Below, piece by piece: positions 8,046 through 13,767 of a DNA stretch of 13,767 nt. The notes below the pieces were generated by a model. That model was not told the origin of the DNA, ran no database searches, and worked only from the letters and a program-made list of their open reading frames with translations. This stretch comes from Pseudomonadota bacterium (lineage in GTDB: Bacteria; Pseudomonadota; Gammaproteobacteria; Burkholderiales; Thiobacillaceae). Within the stretch, counting starts at the first letter, position 1. Each line of letters begins with the position of its first letter. Location: contig JAKACL010000048.1 in NCBI GenBank assembly GCA_021821425.1, forward strand, positions 1 through 13,767, in the 5' to 3' direction. Both the position numbers and the translations under genes were made by a program.

Positions 8046-8082
8046 CAAGCAAAAAGCCGACACGAGGTCGGCTTTTTGCTTG
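8046..8082. terminator. Bidirectional intrinsic terminator (purA and tRNA-Leu)
   Basis: A perfect 16-bp stem (8046-8061 with 8067-8082) closes a 5-base loop ACGAG. The core is GCCGAC/GTCGGC flanked by A5 on the left and T5 on the right, so either strand gives a GC stem followed by a U-run. On the plus strand it ends purA transcripts; on the minus strand it ends the tRNA-Leu transcript, whose 3' end lies 8 bp away. Confidence 0.93.
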
Positions 8083-8089
8083 CAACATC

Positions 8090-8174
8090 TGGTGCCCGGA
8101 AGAGGACTCGAACCTCCACACCTTGCGGCACACGGACCTGAACCGTGCGCGTCTACCAATTCCGCCATCCGGGC
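8090..8174 (-). tRNA. tRNA-Leu (anticodon CAG)
   Basis: The minus strand folds as a class II tRNA of 85 nt with an encoded CCA (TGG at 8090-8092 on the plus strand). The acceptor stem GCCCGGA pairs with TCCGGGC. The D-arm has GGCGGAATTGGTAGACGC. The anticodon stem is CACGG/CCGTG with loop TTCAGGT, placing the anticodon CAG at 8138-8140. A long variable arm (TGCCGCAAGGTGT) and the T-loop GTTCGAGTC follow. It reads CUG codons, very common in this GC-rich genome. The gene is monocistronic, with its own promoter at 8187-8215 and the shared terminator just downstream. Confidence 0.97.
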
Positions 8175-8186
8175 AATAAGGCGCGC

Positions 8187-8215
8187 ATTCTAGAGAGCAG
8201 AGATTAAATTGTCAA
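8187..8215 (-). promoter_or_regulatory. Strong sigma70 promoter of tRNA-Leu, overlapping the rnr start
   Basis: On the minus strand a perfect -35 TTGACA (8210-8215) and -10 TAGAAT (8187-8192) are separated by 17 bp. A GC-rich run (GCGCGCC) follows, as in stringently controlled stable-RNA promoters. The -35 box covers the second and third bases of the rnr TTG start codon (8209-8211), so tRNA initiation and rnr expression share DNA. Confidence 0.85.
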
Positions 8216-10494
8216 CGAACAAATCACGCAGTCGCGCAAGCAAGCACAAAATTCCGGCGATCCGCCTGGCCGATCCGTTTTACGAGCGTGAAATCGAGCG
8301 CTACGAATCGCCGCTGCCCAGCCGCGAATACATCCTCCAATTGCTGTCCGAGGCCGGCTGTCCGGTCGACGCCGAAGCCTTTGCCGAACAGCTGCAGATC
8401 ACCGAAGACGAGTTCGAGCTGTTCCAGCGCCGCCTCGGTGCGATGCAGCGCGACGGCCAGCTGATGATCAACCGCAAGCGCCAGCTGTGCCTGCCGGACA
8501 AGCTCGACCTGATCAAGGGCCGGGTCGAGGGCCACCCGGACGGCTTCGGCTTCGTGGTGCCGGAAGAGGGCGGCGACGATCTTTATATGTCGCCGAAGGA
8601 AATGCACCGCGTGCTGCACGGCGACAAGGTGCTGGTGCGGGTGGCGGGTCTCGACCGGCGCGGCCGCCGCGAAGCCAAGATCGTCGAGGTGCTGGAACAC
8701 GTCAACACGCACGTCGTCGGCCGCTACTACCTCGAGGGCGGCGTCGGCTTCCTGATCCCGGAAAACCGCCGCATCAACCAGGACATTCTCGTCCCCGCCG
8801 AAAACGCCGGCGCTGCGAAGTCCGGCCAGGTGGTGACGGTGGAAATCGTCACCCAGCCGGGCGCGCACAACGAGGCGGTGGGCCGCGTCATCGAGGTACT
8901 CGGCAGTTATACCGGCCCCGGCATGGAAATCGAAATCGCACTGCGCAAGCACGATCTGCCGCATGTGTTTCCGCCCGAGGTCGAGGCGCTGGCGGCCAAG
9001 CTGCCGGCGACGGTGCAGAAAAAGGACATGGCCGGGCGCGAGGACATCCGCCACCTGCCGCTCGTCACCATCGACGGCGAAACTGCGCGCGACTTCGACG
9101 ATGCGGTGTATTGCGAGCCGCAGGGACGCAGCGGCTTCCGGCTGATCGTCGCGATCGCCGACGTCAGCCATTACGTGCGGCCGCGCGACGCGCTCGATAC
9201 CGAAGGCTACAACCGCGGCAACTCGGTGTATTTCCCGCGCCGCGTGATCCCGATGCTGCCCGAGGCGCTGTCCAATGGCCTGTGTTCGCTCAATCCCGAA
9301 GTCGACCGCCTCGCCATGGTGTGCGACATGCAGATCTCCAGCACAGGAAACATCAAGGAATACCGCTTCTATCCGGCGGTGATCTTCTCGCACGCGCGGC
9401 TGACCTACAATCAGGTGTGGGACTGGCTCTCCGGCGCCGCCAAACCGGACGCCAGGCAGGCCGCGCTGATGCCGCATCTGAAGGCGCTGGATAAACTGTT
9501 CCGTGTGCTGCTGAAGGCGCGCGCCAAGCGCGGTGCGATCGACTTCGGCTCGACCGAGACGCAGATCATTTTCGACGACCAGGGCAAGATCAAGGCCATC
9601 GTGCCGGTGATCCGCAACGATGCGCACCGCATCATCGAGGAATGCATGCTGGCGGCCAACGTCTGCGCCTCGGATTACCTGCACGAAAACGAGCAGCCCG
9701 CGCTGTTCCGCGTCCACGAAGGCCCGACGCCGGAGAAGCTCGCTGCGCTGCGCGGCTTCCTCGCCGAATTCGGCCTCGATCTCGGCGGCGGCGAAAAGCC
9801 GCACGCCAAGGATTACGCCGCGCTGCTGGAAAAGATCAAGGATCGTCCCGACCATGGCCTGCTGCAGACCGTGATGCTGCGTTCGCTCAGGCAGGCGGTC
9901 TACAGCCCGGACAACAAGGGCCACTTCGGCCTGGCCTACGAGGCCTATACGCACTTCACCTCGCCGATCCGCCGCTACCCGGACCTGCTGGTGCATCGCG
10001 GCATCAAGGCCGTGTTGAACGGCGAGAAGCTGCCCGCCAAGGGCTTGGCGGAAATTGGCACGCACTGTTCGATGACCGAGCGACGCGCCGACGACGCCAC
10101 GCGCGACGTCGACGCCTGGCTGAAGACCTACTTCATGCAGGACCGCATCGGCGACGAGTACAACGGCACCGTCAGCGCGGTGACCAGCTTCGGCATGTTC
10201 GTCGCGATCGACGACATCTTCATCGAAGGCCTGGTCCACGTGTCCGAACTCGGCCAGGACTACTTCCACTACGACCAGGCCAAGCACATGATGCTCGGCG
10301 AGCGGACCGGAAAAAGATATCGTCTCGGCGACCGCGTGCGCATCAAGGTGATGCGCGCCGATATCGAAACCAGCAAGATCGACTTCAGTCTCGTCGAGCA
10401 GGAAGGCTCCGCGCTCGACATGCAGCGCGCATTCGAGAAGCGCGAGCCCGAGAAGAAATCCGCCAAGTCGAGATCGGGCGCCAAGAAGAAATGA
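8209..10494 (+). CDS. rnr: Exoribonuclease R
   Basis: RNase R is a processive 3'-5' exoribonuclease that degrades structured RNA, takes part in rRNA quality control and assists trans-translation. The 761-aa protein has an N-terminal basic tail and a winged-helix region (about 34-95, PLPSREYILQLL). Two cold-shock OB domains follow at about 100-235 (VEGHPDGFGFV at 106-116). The RNB catalytic domain has TIDGETARDFDDAV (287-300), whose D289, D295, D297 and D298 bind the metals, and HFTSPIRRYPDLL (582-594). An S1 domain covers about 648-735, and the tail is lysine-rich. The start is TTG 8209: an in-frame TAG lies 18 bp upstream, and no ATG or GTG start intervenes. The leader contains GAG-rich sequence but a weak Shine-Dalgarno. 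No separate promoter is clear; it would have to lie within the antisense of tRNA-Leu. It overlaps rlmB by 4 bp. Confidence 0.96.
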   Translation: MSTNKSRSRASKHKIPAIRLADPFYEREIERYESPLPSREYILQLLSEAGCPVDAEAFAEQLQITEDEFELFQRRLGAMQRDGQLMINRKRQLCLPDKLDLIKGRVEGHPDGFGFVVPEEGGDDLYMSPKEMHRVLHGDKVLVRVAGLDRRGRREAKIVEVLEHVNTHVVGRYYLEGGVGFLIPENRRINQDILVPAENAGAAKSGQVVTVEIVTQPGAHNEAVGRVIEVLGSYTGPGMEIEIALRKHDLPHVFPPEVEALAAKLPATVQKKDMAGREDIRHLPLVTIDGETARDFDDAVYCEPQGRSGFRLIVAIADVSHYVRPRDALDTEGYNRGNSVYFPRRVIPMLPEALSNGLCSLNPEVDRLAMVCDMQISSTGNIKEYRFYPAVIFSHARLTYNQVWDWLSGAAKPDARQAALMPHLKALDKLFRVLLKARAKRGAIDFGSTETQIIFDDQGKIKAIVPVIRNDAHRIIEECMLAANVCASDYLHENEQPALFRVHEGPTPEKLAALRGFLAEFGLDLGGGEKPHAKDYAALLEKIKDRPDHGLLQTVMLRSLRQAVYSPDNKGHFGLAYEAYTHFTSPIRRYPDLLVHRGIKAVLNGEKLPAKGLAEIGTHCSMTERRADDATRDVDAWLKTYFMQDRIGDEYNGTVSAVTSFGMFVAIDDIFIEGLVHVSELGQDYFHYDQAKHMMLGERTGKRYRLGDRVRIKVMRADIETSKIDFSLVEQEGSALDMQRAFEKREPEKKSAKSRSGAKKK

Positions 10495-11255
10495 GCGAGA
10501 AGTCCCCCGACAGGCATGCCGCGGAAAAACTGATCTACGGCTTCCACCCCGTGCTGGCGCGTTTGCGCCAGGACCCCGCCGGCATCTTCGAAATCTACCT
10601 CGACCTGACCCGGCGCGACGCCCGCGCGCGCGATCTGGTGCATCAGGCCAAGGACAACGGGGTCAAGCTCGCGCAGGTCGAGGCGGATCGTTTGACGCGG
10701 CTGGTCGGCAAGGCCGCCAAGCATCAGGGCGTGGTCGCGCGCGTCAAACCGGTTGCGCTCACGCATTCGCTCGACGAAGTGCTGGAAAACATCCAGGGCC
10801 CGCCGCTGCTGGTGATCCTCGACGGCGTCACCGACCCGCACAACCTTGGCGCGATACTCCGATCCGCGGACGCCTTCGGCGTCCACGCGGTCATCGCGCC
10901 GAAAGACAACGCCGCCGGCATCAACGCCACCGTGGAAAAGGTCGCCTCGGGCGCCGCCGAGACCGTGCCCTACATCATGGTCACCAACCTCGCGCGCACC
11001 ATCGAGGACCTGAAGGAACACAACATCTGGGTCATCGCCGCCGACATGGACGGCGACCAGCCCCTGTCCGGCATCGACGCCAAGACCGGCATCGCCTGGG
11101 TGCTCGGCGCCGAGGGCGCGGGCATCCGCCGCCTGGTCAAGCAGAGCTGCGACCAGGTCGCGCGCATCCCCATCGGCGGCACGGTGGAAAGCCTCAACGT
11201 CTCGGTGTCGGCGGCGCTGTGTTTGTATGAGACGGTGCGGCAGCGTGGTGTCTGA
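10491..11255 (+). CDS. rlmB: 23S rRNA (guanosine-2251-2'-O)-methyltransferase RlmB
   Basis: RlmB is a SPOUT (TrmH-type) enzyme that methylates G2251 in the P-loop of 23S rRNA using S-adenosylmethionine. The 254-aa protein has the L30e-like N-terminal substrate-binding domain (LIYGFHPVLARLRQD, 14-28). The three SPOUT motifs are TDPHNLGAILRSADAFG (114-130), WVLGAEGAGIRRLV (203-216) with IPIGG (226-230), and VESLNVSVSAALCLYE (232-247), which make the trefoil knot and cofactor site. The size is close to E. coli RlmB (243). The start ATG overlaps the rnr stop in an ATGA junction; rnr-rlmB is a common pairing in proteobacteria. A long in-frame stretch upstream inside rnr is not used. Confidence 0.95.
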   Translation: MSEKSPDRHAAEKLIYGFHPVLARLRQDPAGIFEIYLDLTRRDARARDLVHQAKDNGVKLAQVEADRLTRLVGKAAKHQGVVARVKPVALTHSLDEVLENIQGPPLLVILDGVTDPHNLGAILRSADAFGVHAVIAPKDNAAGINATVEKVASGAAETVPYIMVTNLARTIEDLKEHNIWVIAADMDGDQPLSGIDAKTGIAWVLGAEGAGIRRLVKQSCDQVARIPIGGTVESLNVSVSAALCLYETVRQRGV

Positions 11256-11284
11256 CCGGACTGAAGTTTCTTTGGCCTCGCGAA

Positions 11285-11313
11285 TCGACCGGGATGACCC
11301 TCGGGCATAGAAT
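11285..11313 (+). promoter_or_regulatory. Promoter of the toxin-antitoxin pair
   Basis: TCGACC (11285-11290, 4/6) and TAGAAT (11308-11313, 5/6) are 17 bp apart. The predicted start is near 11320, a short leader before AAGGAGG. Such promoters are usually repressed by the antitoxin-toxin complex; no clear operator palindrome is visible. Confidence 0.5.
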
Positions 11314-11327
11314 AGGCGCATTGCCAG

Positions 11328-11334
11328 AAGGAGG
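11328..11334 (+). promoter_or_regulatory. Strong ribosome binding site of the antitoxin gene
   Basis: AAGGAGG is followed by five bases and the ATG at 11340. It is the closest match to consensus in the window. High antitoxin translation relative to the overlapping toxin gene is the usual arrangement. Confidence 0.75.
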
Positions 11335-11339
11335 CCGCC

Positions 11340-11549
11340 ATGCTGCAGACCATCGAAGTTGAAATTGACGCGTCGGGACATGTCCATCCGCTGGAGCCCG
11401 TGCAGACGATTCCCGCTGGGCGTGCGTTGCTCACGCTCCTGAAGCCGTCGGTTGACGAAGCACTGCAACTGGCTGAAGCCGCGCTCGCGGAAGACTGGCT
11501 GAAACCCGAGGAAGAGGAAGCATGGGCGCATTTGCAGCCGGGCAAGTAG
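11340..11549 (+). CDS. Probable type II antitoxin (MazF-partner type)
   Basis: This is a 69-aa acidic protein directly upstream of and overlapping a MazF/PemK-like toxin by 28 bp, the normal arrangement of an antitoxin. The N-terminus (MLQTIEVEIDASGHVHPLEP) resembles a short beta-hairpin of the kind used for dimerisation or DNA binding. The C-terminus is an acidic helix (VDEALQLAEAALAEDWLKPEEEEAWAHLQ), likely the part that wraps round the toxin. I do not recognise a named family with certainty: it is not a typical MazE by sequence, and the role rests on context and shape. It should protect the cell by binding the toxin and repress its own promoter. Confidence 0.75.
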   Translation: MLQTIEVEIDASGHVHPLEPVQTIPAGRALLTLLKPSVDEALQLAEAALAEDWLKPEEEEAWAHLQPGK

Positions 11550-11854
11550 TCCTTCTGCCGTTCCCGTTTTCAGACCTCACACGCAGCAAACTGCGGCCCG
11601 CCCTGCTTCTGGCCGATGCCGGACGCGACGACTGGATCGCCTGCCAGATCACCAGCAACCCCTACGCCGACCCGCACGCCATTCTGCTTGCGCCCGAGGA
11701 TTTCACGTCGGGCGGCTTGCAGCGGGCAAGCTATGCGCGTCCGGGTAAATTGTTCACGGCGAACACGTCCCTGTTTGCTGCTGCGGCAGGCCTGATGTCG
11801 CAAGGCCGGTTGGATGAAGTGCGCAATGCGTTGATTGCCATCATTCAGGGGTGA
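11522..11854 (+). CDS. MazF/PemK-like endoribonuclease toxin
   Basis: This is a 110-aa toxin of the MazF/PemK type, expected to cut mRNA at specific short sequences when freed from its antitoxin. Visible family features are the N-terminal GQVVLLPFPFSD (7-18) followed by KLRPALLLA (23-31), ACQITSNPYAD (40-50), and the ASYARPGKLFT segment (69-79), where the basic residues normally line the RNA site. A C-terminal helix (LDEVRNALIAII) closes the fold. The ATG lies inside the antitoxin gene, with a GAGGAAG just ahead, so the two are translationally coupled. Cleavage specificity cannot be read from the sequence. It is convergent with the RIO kinase gene, with 81 bp between the stops. Confidence 0.88.
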   Translation: MGAFAAGQVVLLPFPFSDLTRSKLRPALLLADAGRDDWIACQITSNPYADPHAILLAPEDFTSGGLQRASYARPGKLFTANTSLFAAAAGLMSQGRLDEVRNALIAIIQG

Positions 11855-11871
11855 ATGGAGAAACCGTGGTC

Positions 11872-11900
11872 TGTCCCTTGTTGTTGTGTCCCTTATTGTT
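11872..11900. repeat. Imperfect 14-bp tandem direct repeat
   Basis: TGTCCCTTGTTGTT (11872-11885) and TGTCCCTTATTGTT (11887-11900) match at 13 of 14 positions with 1 bp between. They fill much of the gap between the toxin stop and the convergent RIO kinase stop. No hairpin or T-run makes this a terminator. The AT content is above that of the surroundings. Confidence 0.5.
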
Positions 11901-11935
11901 CGACAGGCACATGGCAAACGAGTCTGGGCGGTGAA

Positions 11936-12784
11936 TCACCCCAGTTCCTGCAACCGCAACAAACGCGCCGCCTCTTCCTCCCGCGCATCATCAATCTCCC
12001 GCATCACCCCCTCCAGATCGACCGGCGGCTTGTCACATTCGAAGCGGCCCGTGAGTTCGACCTCGGGATTCAGCTTGCCGTGTTCGTACAGCGCCCAGAT
12101 TTCCTCGGCGTATCGCGTTTCCAGTAGCGCCGGCGCGTATTGGCCGAAATACGTTCGCAGATTGTTCACGTCGCGCGTCAGCATCGCCTGGGCGTGGTTG
12201 TTGCCGGCGGCATCGACCGCTTGCGGCAGGTCGATGATCACCGGGCCGTCGGCGCTGACGAGGATGTTGAATTCGGACAAGTCGCCGTGGACGACGCCGG
12301 CGCACAGCATGCGCACGACTTCGCGGATCAATGTGCGGTGGTGGGCGAGGGCTTCGTCTTCGGTGAAGGACACGTCGTTGAGGCGGGGCGCGGCGTTGCC
12401 CTCGGCGTCGGCCACCAGTTCCATCAGCAGGACGCCTTCATGGAAGTTGTACGGCGTGGGCACCCGCACGCCGGCGGCGGCGAGCCGGTACAGCGCATCG
12501 ACTTCGGCGCTTTGCCAGGCGGCTTCCTGCATCTCGCGGCCGTACTTGCTGCCCTTGGCCATCGCGCGCGCCTGGCGGCTGTTTTTGGTCTTGCGGTTTT
12601 CGGTGTAGTCGACGGCCTGGCGGAAGCTGCGTTTGTTGGCTTCCTTGTAGACCTTGGCGCAGCGGATGTCGTCGCCGCAGCGGACGACGAAGACCATGGC
12701 TTCCTTGCCGCTCATCAGCTGGCGCACGACGCCGTCGATCAGGCCGTCTTCGAGCAGGGGTTCGAGTCGTTTGGGGATTTTCAT
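11936..12784 (-). CDS. Bacterial RIO-type serine/threonine kinase
   Basis: This is a 282-aa atypical protein kinase of the RIO1-like family (COG1718 type). It has MSGKEAMVFVV (24-34, the RIO version of the ATP loop) and the ATP-anchoring K44 in RCAKVYK. The family's basic loop (NKRSFRQAVDYTENRK) follows, then the catalytic loop HGDLSEFNIL (166-175) with D168 and N173. IIDLPQAVD (183-191) carries the metal-binding D185. The protein resembles Pseudomonas PA4780, as I recall it, along its whole length. In archaea and eukaryotes RIO kinases act in small-subunit maturation; the bacterial role is not settled. The ATG at 12782-12784 gives the family start MKIPKRLEPLLEDGLID. The upstream in-frame extension overlaps ycaO and is not used. 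It starts 11 bp after ycaO, with no evident Shine-Dalgarno, so it is likely co-transcribed with ycaO. Confidence 0.93.
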   Translation of the reverse strand: MKIPKRLEPLLEDGLIDGVVRQLMSGKEAMVFVVRCGDDIRCAKVYKEANKRSFRQAVDYTENRKTKNSRQARAMAKGSKYGREMQEAAWQSAEVDALYRLAAAGVRVPTPYNFHEGVLLMELVADAEGNAAPRLNDVSFTEDEALAHHRTLIREVVRMLCAGVVHGDLSEFNILVSADGPVIIDLPQAVDAAGNNHAQAMLTRDVNNLRTYFGQYAPALLETRYAEEIWALYEHGKLNPEVELTGRFECDKPPVDLEGVMREIDDAREEEAARLLRLQELG

Positions 12785-12795
12785 CGGTCGAAGAT

Positions 12796-13767
12796 CTAGC
12801 CGCGCACCTTGCGATATGCCTCCAGCAGGCGCTGGTGGATCGCGCTGCCCTCGAAGTCGCTGCCGAGTTTGGTCAACCCGAAGAAGCACTCGTCCTGGTT
12901 GAACAGCGCAAACGCCTGTTCCAGCGTCTCGCGGCCATACATCAGCGCGAGCGCGGGTTCGAACGGGCTGGGGTCGTCGAGTTGGACGAGGTCGGCGATG
13001 CAGCGATAGACCTTGAGGCGCGCGTCGCTGCGCTGGCCGTACTGGGCGATCCAGGTGCAGCCTTCGCGGATGGTGTCGTCGTCGCCAAGCGCCAGCGCGA
13101 GCAGGAGCTTGATCTCGCCGACGCGGATGTCGGTCCACGGCGAGTCGGCATCCGGTGCGAGGCCGATTAGCACCGTCACCAGGCGGTCGTCGGCGAGTTC
13201 CAGTTCAACGATCAGATCCAGCAGGTCGGCGCATTCGTCGTCGCTCAGCTCGGGCAGGCGCGCGAGCGCCGGGCGGATCAGGTTGCCGACGCTGTTGTTC
13301 TCGAATTCGAGTTCCTCGAACGGGTAGATCTCGGACACGCCGGGTACCAGGATGCGGCAGGCGTAGACGCCGAGATGGGTGAAATCGGCGATATAGAGGT
13401 CGTGGCCTTCGGCGTGCAGCGCGTCGGTTGACCACGCGTAATCCTCTTCGGTGGTGGTGCCGAAATTCCAGTCGACGAACTCGAAATCCGGCGTGTCGCG
13501 CAGGAACTGCCAGGAAATGACGCCGCTGGAATCGACGAAGTGGATTTCCAGGTTCTGCGGGTCGGCGATTTCGGCCGGGTCGAAGCCGGGCGCGGGGAAG
13601 CCCGCCAGCGAATCGAGCGCGCGGCCCTGCAGCAGCTCGGTCAATGCGCGTTCCAGCGCGACCTCGAAGCGCGGGTGCGCGCCGAAGCTGGCGAAGCAGC
13701 CCTGGTCGTGGGGGTGCAGCAGGGTGACGTTCATCACCGGGTACTGGCCGCCGAGCGAGGCGTCCTT
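12796..13767 (-). CDS. ycaO: YcaO-type protein, C-terminal part (E. coli YcaO family)
   Basis: The frame is open from the right edge of the window to a TAG at 12796-12798, giving the last 323 residues. The start and most of the catalytic YcaO domain lie outside. The visible part begins KDASLGGQYPV, continues CFASFGAHPRFEVALERALTELLQGR and has DLYIADFTHLGVYACRILVP followed by SEIYP. It ends in a helical repeat region (IRVGEIKLLLALALGDDD, FEPALALMYGRETLEQAFAL, HQRLLEAYRKV). This matches the E. coli YcaO layout (586 aa) from memory. The YcaO domain uses ATP to activate backbone amides. E. coli YcaO is reported to help RimO-dependent methylthiolation of ribosomal protein S12. There is no natural-product cluster in view, so a housekeeping role is more likely than peptide antibiotic synthesis. 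The RIO kinase gene follows after 11 bp. Confidence 0.92.
   Translation of the reverse strand, partial: KDASLGGQYPVMNVTLLHPHDQGCFASFGAHPRFEVALERALTELLQGRALDSLAGFPAPGFDPAEIADPQNLEIHFVDSSGVISWQFLRDTPDFEFVDWNFGTTTEEDYAWSTDALHAEGHDLYIADFTHLGVYACRILVPGVSEIYPFEELEFENNSVGNLIRPALARLPELSDDECADLLDLIVELELADDRLVTVLIGLAPDADSPWTDIRVGEIKLLLALALGDDDTIREGCTWIAQYGQRSDARLKVYRCIADLVQLDDPSPFEPALALMYGRETLEQAFALFNQDECFFGLTKLGSDFEGSAIHQRLLEAYRKVRG

Noticed and set aside
8090..8174. tRNA-Leu as an integration site of a mobile element
   Set aside because: There is no integrase, no repeated tRNA end and no foreign-looking genes next to it. The flanks are purA and rnr.
8224..10287. 687-codon open frame on the minus strand opposite rnr
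   Set aside because: It is an antisense shadow of a clearly recognised gene. Long antisense frames are expected at this GC content, and the translation has no recognisable domains.
9642..10490. N-terminal extension of RlmB into rnr
   Set aside because: RlmB is complete from 10491. The extension is an out-of-frame reading of rnr rich in Arg and Ala.
11855..12127. 90-codon frame following the toxin stop
   Set aside because: Most of it is antisense to the RIO kinase, and the translation has no recognisable features.
12785..13138. N-terminal extension of the RIO kinase into ycaO
   Set aside because: The kinase family starts at MKIPKRL. The extension is an out-of-frame reading of ycaO.
12796..13767. 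YcaO as part of a peptide natural-product cluster
   Set aside because: No precursor peptide, dehydrogenase or transporter is in view, and the protein matches the housekeeping E. coli YcaO type. Genes beyond the right edge cannot be seen.

Overview
The window is a GC-rich, densely packed stretch of bacterial chromosome, most like a betaproteobacterium. The gene order hflX-hflK-hflC-DUF2065-hisZ-purA and the close similarity of the proteins to proteobacterial families support this. A sulfur-oxidising relative such as Thiobacillaceae is possible, but that is only a guess from style. All large genes are intact. The two genes at the ends, der and ycaO, are cut by the window edges.

Layout: (1) 1-276 is the C-terminus of der (+). 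(2) 300-912 holds a hairpin and two small leftward genes of unknown function (84 and 93 aa). (3) 913-1079 is a divergent promoter region, followed by a rightward GalT/HIT-superfamily nucleotidyltransferase (1080-2168). (4) 2336-6709 is a tightly coupled operon, hflX-hflK-hflC-DUF2065-hisZ, with gaps of 1-4 bp or ATGA overlaps. purA (6727-8025) follows 17 bp later. (5) 8046-8082 is a perfect 16-bp stem terminator that can serve both purA and the opposing tRNA-Leu(CAG) gene at 8090-8174. The strong tRNA promoter sits on top of the rnr start codon. (6) 8209-11255 is rnr-rlmB with an ATGA overlap. (7) 11340-11854 is a toxin-antitoxin pair with a MazF/PemK-like toxin, its own promoter and a strong ribosome binding site. 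(8) 11936-13767 is a leftward pair, ycaO (partial) followed by a bacterial RIO-type kinase.

Theme: many genes act on the ribosome or its RNAs. Der is a 50S assembly GTPase, HflX is a ribosome-splitting GTPase, RNase R degrades structured RNA, and RlmB methylates 23S rRNA. E. coli YcaO is linked to ribosomal protein S12 methylthiolation, and RIO kinases are ribosome-maturation factors in eukaryotes and archaea. HflK/HflC form the membrane complex that regulates FtsH. HisZ and PurA belong to histidine and AMP synthesis.

I found no clearly new system. The points most worth a second look are the ycaO-RIO kinase tandem, the non-Leloir GalT-like enzyme, the absence of hfq from its usual place before hflX, and the tRNA promoter overlapping the rnr start.
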